DNA from: DATKGL01 sp035510795
GTDB lineage: Bacteria; Patescibacteriota; Saccharimonadia; Saccharimonadales; UBA4665
Assembly: GCA_035510795.1 (NCBI GenBank)
Contig: DATKGL010000022.1
Location: 1 to 41,970 of the forward strand
Length of the DNA: 41,970 bases
Reading direction: 5' to 3'
The notes beneath the pieces were generated by a model, which had not been told where the DNA came from, made no database searches, and saw nothing but the letters and a program-made list of their open reading frames with translations. Every line of letters starts with the position of its first letter. Position 1 is the first letter of the stretch. Made by a program: the position numbers and the translations under genes. Below, piece by piece: positions 16,409-24,945 of this stretch.

Positions 16409-16993
16409 ATGGTAATAAATAAAGTAATAAGGATTGCTGCGACAGCCGCCACATCAGGAGGACTGTTGCTAGGCTTTTCTGGATTAGCCGGTGCTACACC
16501 GCATAATTACAATAAGGGTGGTAATGGTTCGAAAACAACCACGAGCAGTCTCACGACCAACACTAATACCGTCGGCGTCAACAATACGACAAATCAAGGC
16601 GCATCCACGGGCACTGCAATAGTTACTGGTTCGACTGGCGGTAACGACAATCACGACCACTACATCAAAGATGATAGCAGTAGCACTGGTAACAGCGGCT
16701 CAGCTAAATCCGGGAGCGCCACCAACAGCTCGACGTCGAGTATCGGTGTAAGCGCAACAAATACATCGAGTGATCCAGCTGACCCTGGATCCGGTAGCGG
16801 AGACAAAGGATCTGTAACGATGACCACTACTACTAACGATAACAGCAACAAAATTAGCGTTAACAATACCACCAATCAAACTGCCACCTCTGGTAATGCC
16901 AGTGTCACTGGTAGCAACAACAGTGGTTCCGCTACAAGTGGAGACGCTTCTAACACTAGCTCTTCAACTGTTAGTGTAACGGCATCCAACTAA
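16409..16993 (+). CDS. Secreted Thr/Ser/Asn-rich repeat protein
   Basis: The 194-residue product has a signal peptide (basic start VINKVIR, hydrophobic IAATAATSGGLLLGFSGLAGA, cleavage near ATP-HN) and then a mature region of Asn, Thr, Ser and Gly. The segments VNNTTNQGASTGTAIVTGS (near 60) and VNNTTNQTATSGNASVTGS (near 150) are imperfect copies of one unit, and the unit's TSGNAS-V pattern recurs in the next protein. There are no cysteines. AGGAGGG precedes the ATG. It is probably a cell-surface or extracellular polymer; the function is unknown. Confidence 0.65.
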   Translation: MVINKVIRIAATAATSGGLLLGFSGLAGATPHNYNKGGNGSKTTTSSLTTNTNTVGVNNTTNQGASTGTAIVTGSTGGNDNHDHYIKDDSSSTGNSGSAKSGSATNSSTSSIGVSATNTSSDPADPGSGSGDKGSVTMTTTTNDNSNKISVNNTTNQTATSGNASVTGSNNSGSATSGDASNTSSSTVSVTASN

Positions 16994-17045
16994 AGCCAAA
17001 TCTATCAACCTAAAATAGATAAATCAGCAATTAAAAATTAAACGG

Positions 17046-17090
17046 CTGAACCGGGGAGGATTGAGCAATCGATCCTTCCCGGAAATTCAG
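17046..17090 (+). terminator. Long hairpin between the second and third surface-protein genes
   Basis: CCGGGGAGGAT (17051-17061) pairs with ATCCTTCCCGG (17072-17082) with one G-U, and outer CTGAA/TTCAG extends it. It lacks a U-tract, so it may be a partial terminator or processing site that sets the ratio of the two flanking genes. Confidence 0.5.
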
Positions 17091-17124
17091 TTACAATATT
17101 AACTAACTTGTGGAATTTGGAGTT

Positions 17125-19050
17125 ATGAGACACAGCAAAATTATTATTATCATAGGCTTGGCAGTTGGTGGGTTATTGGTTGGTGCCGCTATGCATCCCA
17201 TTAGAGCATATGCGCTAAGCAATAGCTCATCAGGTTCAACTGATACATCTTCAGCTTTAACCGCTAATCAAACTCCTACCACTGATACGTCGGGAGCAAC
17301 CGATTCAAATAGTACTACTTCGTCGACCGGCCCGAGCACTACGACTGGAGCCGGCACCGATACCTCGGCAGCTACAAGTACTGACCCGACGACCGCTACC
17401 AGCGCCGGATCATCACAGGCCAATTCCGATTCGACAACTTCCGCTGACCTCAATTCAACTGCCGCCAACACTACCGGCACAGTGCCCACTATTAGCGCTG
17501 GAACTAACCCGTCTTCAGATACTACTGCCGACCCGTCCACTGTTTCCGCCCCCGATAGCACTGTCTGTAGCACGCCATCGTCTAACTCAAGCTCTTCAGA
17601 CCCGACAACCGATCCAAGCTCGGGCTCCAGCTCTACAGCAAGCAACGGGGCAGCTATCAATAACTGCGTCGTGGCCGCCGCTCAAACAGGAGATGCCTCA
17701 GTCACCGACAGCAACCTGGGCGGAAACGCTACGACCGGTTCAGCTTCGGATATTGCCGATATCATTAATGCATTGGAGTCAGCCTCCAGCTTGAACAGCG
17801 CAGATTTATCGACGTTTATTGATAATCTCACCGGCAATCAAACCGGGGATATCACCCTGAATCCGGCTGATTTTGTTGGACTCACAAATTCGAACACGAG
17901 TTCTGGGCCAACCGACGCCACCAATAACAATAATGGAACGATCAACAATACGGTCAATTTGACGGCTGCCAGCGGCAATGCGAATGTCGGGAATAATCAA
18001 ACTGGCGGCAACGCCACAACCGGCAATGCGACGACTGAAGCCAATATAATTAATCTCCTAGACGCCATGCTAGCCGATAATCAGGCATTTTTAGGTATTA
18101 TAAATATTTATGGCAATCTCAATGGCAACATCTTATTACCCGACTCCTTGGTTAGCGGCCTGTTGACCAATCCGACTTCGGGTGGCAGCGCCCCGAGCAA
18201 TAGCTCAATCACTAATAATCTCAACGTTAATAACCAAGTTACGCTTGCAGCTGCAACCGGAGACGCCACGGTTTCGAACAATGTTAATGGCGGTAGCGCC
18301 ACCTCCGGTAACGCAACCACCAGCCTAAATACATATAACCTCATTAACAGCGACATCATTGGCGGTAATATGCTTCTGGTATTCGTCAACGTTTCCGGCA
18401 CATGGGTCGGTTTTCTAATGAACGACCCGGCCGGAACCACATCTGCTGCCCTGGGTGGCCAAATTCAACAGTACATCAACCAAATCCCGACTACTATTAC
18501 TTCGACCAACACCGAAACCATCAATAATTATGTCACCCTGAGCTCAACAACCGGCAATGCCACTGTTGCTTATAACTTCAATGGCGGTAACGCTGTCAGC
18601 GGCAATGCGACCGCCAGCGCCGATATTGTTAACATAATTGGCAGCAACATTGATCTTTCCGGGTGGTTCGGTGTTTTAATTATCAATGTTTTCGGGAACT
18701 GGACTGGCAGCGTCGGTATAGTGCCGCTACCGCCAACCACTAGCAACGTCGTCACCAGTACTGCTGCGCCGACTCCCGCTATATCAACACCGCCATCAAC
18801 CGCCGCCGTTTATTCGTATTACATCTTTCGGGCCAGTCAAACCGGTGGTTTGATTTCAACTTCAAGTATTAATACCGGGCAAGGCAACCCCACGCTTACC
18901 CATGTCGCCTTAGCGCACAACAATATCGGCAGCACAATAAAGGCTTCAAATACCAATGAAATTCTTGGCATACTTGCTGTTGTGCTCGGTGTAGCCATGA
19001 TCGCCCTTGAGCGTCTAGTGACATTCCGCCACAATCGAAAATCAATCTAA
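17125..19050 (+). CDS. Surface protein with four repeat modules and C-terminal membrane anchor
   Basis: The product has 641 residues from the ATG at 17125 (a GTG five codons earlier is possible). A signal segment (RHSKIIIIIGLAVGGLLVG) is followed by about 140 residues of Ser/Thr/Asp linker. Four modules of about 65-75 residues then follow (roughly 183-250, 277-345, 367-440 and 468-540 counting from the GTG). Each has the pattern AATGDATVSNN-x-GG-ATSGNAT, then NIINLI, then FVNVxGxWxG. The alternation suggests a beta-solenoid or beta-sandwich stack. A membrane segment (ILGILAVVLGVAMIAL) and basic tail close the protein. Only two cysteines occur. It is the likely stalk or adhesin of the cluster; that role is inference. 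Confidence 0.7.
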   Translation: MRHSKIIIIIGLAVGGLLVGAAMHPIRAYALSNSSSGSTDTSSALTANQTPTTDTSGATDSNSTTSSTGPSTTTGAGTDTSAATSTDPTTATSAGSSQANSDSTTSADLNSTAANTTGTVPTISAGTNPSSDTTADPSTVSAPDSTVCSTPSSNSSSSDPTTDPSSGSSSTASNGAAINNCVVAAAQTGDASVTDSNLGGNATTGSASDIADIINALESASSLNSADLSTFIDNLTGNQTGDITLNPADFVGLTNSNTSSGPTDATNNNNGTINNTVNLTAASGNANVGNNQTGGNATTGNATTEANIINLLDAMLADNQAFLGIINIYGNLNGNILLPDSLVSGLLTNPTSGGSAPSNSSITNNLNVNNQVTLAAATGDATVSNNVNGGSATSGNATTSLNTYNLINSDIIGGNMLLVFVNVSGTWVGFLMNDPAGTTSAALGGQIQQYINQIPTTITSTNTETINNYVTLSSTTGNATVAYNFNGGNAVSGNATASADIVNIIGSNIDLSGWFGVLIINVFGNWTGSVGIVPLPPTTSNVVTSTAAPTPAISTPPSTAAVYSYYIFRASQTGGLISTSSINTGQGNPTLTHVALAHNNIGSTIKASNTNEILGILAVVLGVAMIALERLVTFRHNRKSI

Positions 19051-19725
19051 TTAAGATACTTCCGAGGAATTATTCTTCTGCTTAAAGTCCAGTGCAAGCG
19101 GTATCAATACCAGGCCCACTCCTGACAAAATGATAAAAAAGTGCTGAATGAAAATTGCCAGAGTGGCGTTCGTTAAAGAAGCAATCAAAAAATACAAGCC
19201 GCTGGCGCACCATAAGGCAAAACCTGCCAAAAATGTAAGTTCATGTAAATGATGTGACCGGTAATTGATTAGACTAATCCTGAGAGCTCCATACAAGCTA
19301 AAACACTGTCCGATTGATCCAATAGCACCAACTATGTCATGAATACCAAATGAAGTTGTCAACTGGACACTGCATTGATAGACCGATTGCTGACAGTTGA
19401 AAGGTAACATGGCGGAAACTATCGTTATCAAACCAAAACTGACAAAACCAAATATCGTCACCTTGAATAGCCAAGATCGGCAAGTCTTCTGATGGCGCCA
19501 GTAATAAACTCCGACGGCCATAATTAGCAGACCGGTAATAATATCGCCAAGAATAAACAACCAGCTGTAGGGCTGTCCGGTGGCTTCTAGGTTGCTAGCA
19601 AGGAAATTTGTCGCTGTGTGATTATTCAAAATGTAGCCAAGGGGCCAGGAATTATATAGTAATCCGGCAATGGCGACTAAAAGCAGTAACCACTTTGTTT
19701 GTTTTAATTTAAAGACCGCGTTCAC
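19051..19725 (-). CDS. DUF998-like polytopic membrane protein
   Basis: The protein has 224 residues from GTG 19725, with about six membrane segments. FLASNLEATGQPYSWLFILGDIITG and the later SFGIHDIVGAIGSIG resemble the DUF998 family, whose biochemical role is not established. I chose GTG 19725 because it overlaps the TGA of the upstream gene in the sequence GTGA, a coupling overlap; an ATG at 19779 would force a 58-base overlap. Two Cys (FNCQQSVYQC) lie in an exported loop and could form a disulfide. The last 30 residues are cytoplasmic and polar. Confidence 0.65.
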   Translation of the reverse strand: MNAVFKLKQTKWLLLLVAIAGLLYNSWPLGYILNNHTATNFLASNLEATGQPYSWLFILGDIITGLLIMAVGVYYWRHQKTCRSWLFKVTIFGFVSFGLITIVSAMLPFNCQQSVYQCSVQLTTSFGIHDIVGAIGSIGQCFSLYGALRISLINYRSHHLHELTFLAGFALWCASGLYFLIASLTNATLAIFIQHFFIILSGVGLVLIPLALDFKQKNNSSEVS

Positions 19726-20114
19726 GAGTGAGCTCTTGGCATAGACTTCAGAGCCGCATAGGAGCTGGCCAGACTCCAAACGATTATTAAATAGGATAGA
19801 GGACTATTAACGAGCAAAATGAGCACCGCCGCCACAATAACCGGCACAGACAGCAAGCCGTAGCGCCTCAATATTTTATTCAGACTTGGATGATAATACT
19901 TATCAACTACCCGCCATAGGACAAGCCCGGCGCCCAGTACGTTGCCCAAAACACTAATACCAAGCAAGATATCGGTATATTCGCTCAGACTGTTTAGATT
20001 TTGGAAGACATGGATAAAATCCGTTACCATCCAAAACCCGGCCACTACAACCGCCGATCCAATAACCGACCATAACCAGAATTTCATGAATAATTCGAAT
20101 CTTGATAATTTCAT
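19722..20114 (-). CDS. Small four-TM membrane protein
   Basis: The 130-residue protein has hydrophobic segments at about 12-35, 47-67, 88-103 and 106-125. I do not recognise a family. It is the first gene of a two-gene operon with the DUF998-like protein (four-base overlap), so the two may form a complex. No Shine-Dalgarno is evident before the ATG. Confidence 0.6.
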   Translation of the reverse strand: MKLSRFELFMKFWLWSVIGSAVVVAGFWMVTDFIHVFQNLNSLSEYTDILLGISVLGNVLGAGLVLWRVVDKYYHPSLNKILRRYGLLSVPVIVAAVLILLVNSPLSYLIIVWSLASSYAALKSMPRAHS

Positions 20115-20174
20115 TTGGCGACTTTACTATCTCTTATTTTAGCTTATGTTTATTCTTTAAGCACCCATTAACTA

Positions 20175-21035
20175 TTACAGATTCGATCTTGACACCTTTT
20201 TTGAGCCGGCCAGCAAAATGATACCAGTGGCGGCAACGGCTCCGCTAATAAATTCCAAGGCAACCGGTAAAGGCTTGGTATTAATTGAATCACCAAACAA
20301 AATTATCCCGATTAAAATACTTATTACCGGCTCAGTTATTTCCATAGCCGGCTGCGACGCCACAAGCGGGCCGGCCCCGTAGGTACTTTGCATCATCACG
20401 ACTGAAAAAATACCCGAGATTATCAAAGCGTAGACCGGCCAGCTAATAAACTCCCGGCCAAAGCCAAATTTGAGGTAGTCGACCGACAGCTTGGTGAAGC
20501 CGGCGACAAGAGCAAAATTAAACCCGCTCGCCACGCCGGATACAGCTGCCCGTATTTGACGCACCTTAATCCGCCTGACAGCAAAGATTCCAAACCCCAT
20601 AATTATTAATATTATTACCGATGTTAACAGCCAGTGCAGGTTATTCAAGGCGACATTACCGTTTTTCGGATCAGTAACGTATATCAGGCTACTCAAACCA
20701 AGACAAATAGCTATCACAGCGAACCACTCCCGTGGGCCAGCGGAAATATGAAACCGATAATGTAGAATTAACATAATAAATATTAAATCTGTCGTCAACA
20801 GAGGCTCAACCAAAATCAGTGATCCGCTATGTAGGGCAATAGCCTGAAATAAAAATGCGACGACCTGAAGGATCATACCAAATAACCATAAACGAGTTGT
20901 AATCAAACGCTGGATAAATTTTTTTCGGTAAAGCTCATTTGTCGGCGGTTCGCCGGCTACGTGCCGCTGGATAACAATTGACACTGCGTTTAATAATGCC
21001 GCGCACATCGTTAGACCGATAGCAAAGAATATCAT
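20175..21035 (-). CDS. DMT-superfamily (EamA/NIPA-like) transporter
   Basis: The 286-residue protein has ten predicted membrane helices in two five-helix halves, the layout of drug/metabolite transporters. Helix 1 is ALLNAVSIVIQRHVAG; the second half contains VASQPAMEITEPVISILIGIILFGD, the EPV-containing helix typical of EamA domains. The substrate is unknown; relatives export amino acids or metabolites, or carry magnesium (NIPA). TAAAAT lies eight bases before the ATG, so the leader would be minimal. The intergenic region upstream contains two CRP-like boxes 80-120 bp away that could act on this gene. Confidence 0.7.
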   Translation of the reverse strand: MIFFAIGLTMCAALLNAVSIVIQRHVAGEPPTNELYRKKFIQRLITTRLWLFGMILQVVAFLFQAIALHSGSLILVEPLLTTDLIFIMLILHYRFHISAGPREWFAVIAICLGLSSLIYVTDPKNGNVALNNLHWLLTSVIILIIMGFGIFAVRRIKVRQIRAAVSGVASGFNFALVAGFTKLSVDYLKFGFGREFISWPVYALIISGIFSVVMMQSTYGAGPLVASQPAMEITEPVISILIGIILFGDSINTKPLPVALEFISGAVAATGIILLAGSKKVSRSNL

Positions 21036-21116
21036 TTAAATACATTTTAATTCATATTCGACTCAACAATAAATCAATCTTGTAGTCACCTCATATAACT
21101 GATGACAGAAATACCA

Positions 21117-21132
21117 TGTGACTATAGTCACT
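21117..21132. promoter_or_regulatory. CRP/FNR-like operator, copy 1
   Basis: TGTGA-CTATAG-TCACT contains a perfect 14-bp palindrome (GTGACTATAGTCAC, 21118-21131). It matches the CRP half-site and spacing at all but the last base. Confidence 0.5.
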
Positions 21133-21139
21133 AGCGTTT

Positions 21140-21155
21140 TGTGAAATATATCACT
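21140..21155. promoter_or_regulatory. CRP/FNR-like operator, copy 2
   Basis: TGTGA-AATATA-TCACT has the same half-sites as copy 1, and its centre is 23 bp further on, about two helical turns. It sits just upstream of TATATT (21160-21165) and would overlap the -35 region of that rightward promoter, which suggests repression. Confidence 0.5.
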
Positions 21156-21180
21156 GTCCTATATTCCATAAACCGTTTAA

Positions 21181-21222
21181 ATGTATTCAGTGCTCGGTGG
21201 AGATAGCCTGAATCAATCATAG
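21181..21222 (+). CDS. Possible 13-codon leader peptide
   Basis: ATG at 21181 opens a short frame (MYSVLGGDSLNQS, TAG) ending 10 bases before a strong terminator hairpin, behind a possible promoter (TATATT, 21160). The position is that of a leader peptide or a small-RNA body. No Shine-Dalgarno is present, so coding is doubtful. Confidence 0.25.
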   Translation: MYSVLGGDSLNQS

Positions 21223-21232
21223 GCGCCAGCAC

Positions 21233-21256
21233 AAAGCCTCCTAGAGAGGCTTTTTT
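21233..21256 (+). terminator. Rho-independent terminator
   Basis: AAAGCCTC, loop CTAGA, GAGGCTTT, then further T residues form a standard intrinsic terminator on the plus strand. No plus-strand protein gene precedes it for over 2 kb, so it implies a short transcript starting near 21172. Confidence 0.75.
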
Positions 21257-21423
21257 AATCGTACAAGTTTAGGATATCTCGCAGCTTAGAAAATTTACAC
21301 ATCAGATATTTTGTATAAAACTTTCCAGCGGCACGTATGTCCGCAATTAGATACTCATATAAAATGCATATCGACTTGTTATAGGAGTTCGCGGCTAATC
21401 TTTAAACTCTATTTATAAATTCC

Positions 21424-21452
21424 TTGACAATGATTAGGCGATGAACTATAGT
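21424..21452 (+). promoter_or_regulatory. Consensus sigma-70-type promoter of the candidate small RNA
   Basis: TTGACA (21424-21429), a 17-base spacer and TATAGT (21447-21452) make the best full promoter in the window. The predicted +1 is near 21459. Confidence 0.7.
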
Positions 21453-21458
21453 CCCAAG

Positions 21459-21552
21459 TACCACCGTGAGGCGGTTACTATCGCAAGATAGTATTTGGTA
21501 GAGTCAGCAATGGCACTACCGAGAAAAAGAGTTCTTCGGAACTCTTTTTAAA
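21459..21552 (+). ncRNA. Candidate structured small RNA of about 95 nt
   Basis: A consensus promoter and a perfect intrinsic terminator bracket this stretch, which has no ORF. The body folds into consecutive hairpins: ACC-A-CC/GTGA/GG-C-GGT (21460-21475); TACTATC-GCAA-GATAGTA (21476-21493), seven perfect pairs closed by a GNRA tetraloop; GGTAG-A-GTC/AGCAAT/GGC-A-CTACC (21497-21520); then the UUCG-capped terminator. The stable tetraloops and full pairing argue for selected structure. I do not recognise it as 6S, SRP, tmRNA, RNase P or a riboswitch class. It ends 72 bases before a helicase gene that has its own start signal, so it looks free-standing. Confidence 0.65.
21524..21549 (+). terminator. 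Terminator of the candidate small RNA
   Basis: AAAAAGAGTTC, loop TTCG and GAACTCTTTTT form a perfect 11-bp stem with a UUCG tetraloop, and its 3' arm supplies the U-tract. The A/T symmetry would allow some termination in both directions. Confidence 0.85.
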
Positions 21553-21612
21553 TTATCAGACTTTTTCGATGAATAAATAAGACAGATTTCAGACGTGAAC
21601 GCTTAGTCATGC

Positions 21613-21618
21613 CATAAT
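21613..21618 (+). promoter_or_regulatory. -10 element for a leaderless helicase transcript
   Basis: CATAAT lies exactly six bases before the ATG at 21625, so +1 would be the A of the start codon. The -35 region is weak and no Shine-Dalgarno exists. Confidence 0.4.
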
Positions 21619-21624
21619 AGAACC

Positions 21625-24600
21625 ATGAACCGGGAGTATGAAGAGGCGTATACGATTTTAAACAAACAGCAAAAAACTGCCGTTGACACTCTCGATGGTC
21701 CAGTGCTGGTTATTGCCGGTCCCGGTACCGGAAAAACTCAACTTTTAACTACCCGGGTAGCCCATATTCTTACCGTAACCGACACGCTTCCGCAAAATAT
21801 TCTCTGCTTGACGTTCAGTGACTCTGCCGCCCACGCCATGCGCCAGCGGCTGACTAATCGAATCGGTTCGGCGGCTTATGATGTCAACATCAGCACCTAT
21901 CATGCTTTCGGGAGTGATCTGATCAGACGCTATCCAGAGTATTTTTCCGACAATATGGTGTCGCGGCCGGTTGACGACCTGGCAATCGATGTTATCTGCC
22001 GGCGCATTATCCGACAGCTGTCCTATGCCAATCCGTTAAAGTTTGCCGAAAACTATATCGGTGATATAAAAAATTTCATCAGCGACGCTAAGCAGGCCTA
22101 TCTTACACCGAACGACATTCGAATAATTATAAAATCCAATCAAAGGTTTATTGACCGCTCAAATACTTATACAAAAACCATTCTTGCGGGATTAAACCGT
22201 GTCGATAAACAATCGGCTTCACGGTTCTATCAACTGGATGCCAAATTGAAACATCCAACAGGCAGATCAGTACTTCCCGGCGGGGTCCTAAGCCTGGGTC
22301 AATTGGCGGCCGAAGACCTTAAGACAGCGCTTGAAGACTATGAAATCTCCGGCAAGACTAATTCACTTACAGCCTGGAAGAATAAATGGCTGATAAAGGA
22401 TTCTGGCGGTGATTATGCATTTGATGGCTATCATACAAACCAGAAGATGTTAGCTGCTGCCGATATTTACGAGACTTATCTGGAAGAATTAAACAAACTT
22501 AATTTATACGACTATGACGATATGATTTTACGGGCAATTAGCGGACTGAGGGCTTTCCCGGACCTGCTAAGTTCCATTCAAGAACAATATTTATACATAA
22601 TGCTTGATGAGTTCCAGGACACGAATGGCTCACAGCTAAAACTAGTTGAGCTGCTCACCGACAATCCGATTAGCGAGGGTCGACCGAATATTCTGGCTGT
22701 CGGTGATGATGACCAGGCGATTTATGCATTCCAAGGAGCTCATTACTCGCACATGCTGCAGTTTTATCGCCACTATCGAGATGTTAAAGTCATTACCCTG
22801 ACCAAAAATTACCGTTCATCCCAACCGATTCTGAATTTAGCGCAAACTGTTTCTGGTCAGATAAATGATAGATTGGTAGATCAGTTCAGCGGCGTTAAAA
22901 AAAATCTGACTGCCGCCAGCGGAACGGGCAACACTATAATTAAACGCCTGGACGCAAAAAGCGATGTTTTCCAATTCGAGTGGCTGGCTAGGAAAATCAA
23001 AACCTTATCAAAAACAACACCCCTAAACGAAATAGCTGTCTTAGCCCCGCAACATAAATACCTCGAGCCATTAGTCTCGTTCTTGCACGCTCACCAATTG
23101 CCAGTCCGCTACGAAAAGCGTGAGAACATTCTCGATGACCCGATTCTTAACCAGTTGGTACGGATGTCGGAGTTATGCCTGTCCATCCAGGCGGTCGACA
23201 AACAAACTTGCAACGCACTATGGCCAGAGATCCTCAGTTACGATTTTTGGGGCATACCGACGGCAGCCGTTTGGGAGTTGTCGTGGCAGGCCAACGAAGC
23301 CGGAACCGACTGGACAAAAACTATAGTCAGCCATAACAAACTATCGGAAATCGCTCAGTTTTTCATTCGTTTAAGCAGTCTGGCTTTAACCGAGCCACTG
23401 GAGACAATACTCGACTATTTGGTCGGTACCAGCAAACTCACTCTATCGCCTCATAAGACATATAAGTCTCCATTCTATGAATATTATTTCGGAGAAAAAA
23501 CCACACAATCGCTAGGGACTTTTTGGCAGCTGCTATCTAACCTGATAGTGCTAAGATCCCGTCTGCGCGACTTCCACGACAGCGACAACAGCCCGCACTT
23601 ATTGCCGGATTTATTGGAATTTATTACAGATCACCGGGCTGCCAAACTTAAAATACTTAATACGAACCCGTATAACGAAGCTACTCAGGCCGTACAACTG
23701 ATGACAGCCTACAAGGCCAAAGGGCAAGAGTATAGCGCCGTTTTTATCGTTTCGTGCAACGATGAGACGTGGGGAAGCCGCTCACGCGGACAGCAATCAC
23801 ACTTGCCGCTGCCGCAAAATTTGAAACCCATCCGCTACAGCAGCGAAAACGATGATGAAAAAATTCGGTTATTTTTTGTTGCTATAACCCGAGCCAAAAA
23901 CCAGCTGTATCTCGTCAACTATCAAAACAATTACAGCGGACGCGACACCACCCGCCTTAAGTACCTCAATGAGTCAGAATCGGACATCAGTCCAATGCTG
24001 CCCAAGCCGTTTTCTAAAATTGAGCAAGTCGAAGACGCCACCATAGAACCGACGACTGAATTGTCAGCTTATTGGCAGGAAAAACATCGTACAGCATTAA
24101 CCGATACCAAACTAAAGGCAATGCTGAAAGACCGCCTCGAGCAATACAAACTGAGCCCTACTCATCTGATTGATTTTACCGACCTTAGCCAGTCCGGTCC
24201 CCGGGGATTCTTTTTAAACACTATCTTGAAATTCCCGAAAAGTCCCAGCCCGGCGGCTCATTACGGCAGCGTCATGCATGAAACGCTCCAGTGGATACAC
24301 TTATTTAACAAACAGAGTCACCGGCTACCAACACTAAGTCAAGCCAAGCAACGGTTCGATCGGTTGCTTGAACAAAAAGAGCTTAGCCGAACCAACCACT
24401 ATCTCTTGCAACAAAAGGGCTACTTAGCGCTTGAAGCTTACTTAATCCAACGGCGACCGACGATAAATTCTAACAATATCAGCGAGTATAATTTCAGTAC
24501 CGAGAATGTTTCTTTTGACGGAGTTATTTTGGCTGGTAAGATCGACAAACTAATCATCGACTCGGCGGCAAAAACCCTAACGATCGTCGATTTCAAAACC

Positions 24601-24933
24601 GGCAGTAACTATACCCGCTGGCAACCGACCCAGCGACTCCATAAATACCGCCAACAACTATACCTCTATAAACTTCTGACTGAAAATTCCAGATCATTTA
24701 ACGCTTATAGGGTTGTCGACTCCTATCTCGAATTTATCGATCCTGATGATAATAACAAAATCACCGAGCTGCACCTGAACTTCAGCGAGATTGAAGCTCT
24801 ACGCTACCGCCAACTAGCAAAAGCTGTCTGGCGGCACATAAAAAGCCTCGACTTCCCAAGCACCGACAGCTACGGCACCGATCTTCATTCCATTATTCAG
24901 TTTGAAGATGATCTGATCAACCAAAAAATATAG
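21625..24933 (+). CDS. UvrD/PcrA-like SF1 helicase with C-terminal RecB-family nuclease
   Basis: The 1102-residue protein is a DNA repair helicase-nuclease. Helicase motifs in order: Q motif LNKQQKTAV (12-20), Walker A GPGTGKT (32-38), Ia CLTFSDSAAHAMRQR, II LDEFQDTN (near 326), III VGDDDQAIYAFQGA, IV KNYRSSQPIL, V MTAYKAKGQEYSAVFI, VI FFVAITRAKNQLYL. The C-terminus is a PD-(D/E)XK nuclease: GSVMHETLQW (near 883), AGKIDKL (Asp near 972) and VDFKTG (Asp and Lys near 988). The layout resembles AddA/RecB-type end-processing enzymes, but no AddB or RecC partner and no Chi-recognition subunit is nearby. It is a single gene with its own promoter. Confidence 0.9.
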   Translation: MNREYEEAYTILNKQQKTAVDTLDGPVLVIAGPGTGKTQLLTTRVAHILTVTDTLPQNILCLTFSDSAAHAMRQRLTNRIGSAAYDVNISTYHAFGSDLIRRYPEYFSDNMVSRPVDDLAIDVICRRIIRQLSYANPLKFAENYIGDIKNFISDAKQAYLTPNDIRIIIKSNQRFIDRSNTYTKTILAGLNRVDKQSASRFYQLDAKLKHPTGRSVLPGGVLSLGQLAAEDLKTALEDYEISGKTNSLTAWKNKWLIKDSGGDYAFDGYHTNQKMLAAADIYETYLEELNKLNLYDYDDMILRAISGLRAFPDLLSSIQEQYLYIMLDEFQDTNGSQLKLVELLTDNPISEGRPNILAVGDDDQAIYAFQGAHYSHMLQFYRHYRDVKVITLTKNYRSSQPILNLAQTVSGQINDRLVDQFSGVKKNLTAASGTGNTIIKRLDAKSDVFQFEWLARKIKTLSKTTPLNEIAVLAPQHKYLEPLVSFLHAHQLPVRYEKRENILDDPILNQLVRMSELCLSIQAVDKQTCNALWPEILSYDFWGIPTAAVWELSWQANEAGTDWTKTIVSHNKLSEIAQFFIRLSSLALTEPLETILDYLVGTSKLTLSPHKTYKSPFYEYYFGEKTTQSLGTFWQLLSNLIVLRSRLRDFHDSDNSPHLLPDLLEFITDHRAAKLKILNTNPYNEATQAVQLMTAYKAKGQEYSAVFIVSCNDETWGSRSRGQQSHLPLPQNLKPIRYSSENDDEKIRLFFVAITRAKNQLYLVNYQNNYSGRDTTRLKYLNESESDISPMLPKPFSKIEQVEDATIEPTTELSAYWQEKHRTALTDTKLKAMLKDRLEQYKLSPTHLIDFTDLSQSGPRGFFLNTILKFPKSPSPAAHYGSVMHETLQWIHLFNKQSHRLPTLSQAKQRFDRLLEQKELSRTNHYLLQQKGYLALEAYLIQRRPTINSNNISEYNFSTENVSFDGVILAGKIDKLIIDSAAKTLTIVDFKTGSNYTRWQPTQRLHKYRQQLYLYKLLTENSRSFNAYRVVDSYLEFIDPDDNNKITELHLNFSEIEALRYRQLAKAVWRHIKSLDFPSTDSYGTDLHSIIQFEDDLINQKI

Positions 24934-24945
24934 TTGATACGAAAA

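Larger units (their letters stand above)
21036..21624. other. Long intergenic region with regulatory and RNA elements
   Basis: No protein gene of credible length lies here. From left to right it holds two CRP-like boxes (21117-21155), a possible promoter (TATATT at 21160-21165), a 13-codon ORF (21181-21222), a strong terminator (21233-21256), about 165 bases of AT-rich sequence with nothing recognisable, and the promoter, body and terminator of a candidate small RNA. The helicase -10 is at its right edge. Confidence 0.7.

Noticed and set aside
16660..18755. Long hydrophobic or acidic frames antisense to the surface-protein genes
   Set aside because: They are mirror frames of Ser/Thr/Asn-rich repeats, which read as Val/Leu-rich on the other strand; they lack ribosome sites and proper starts.
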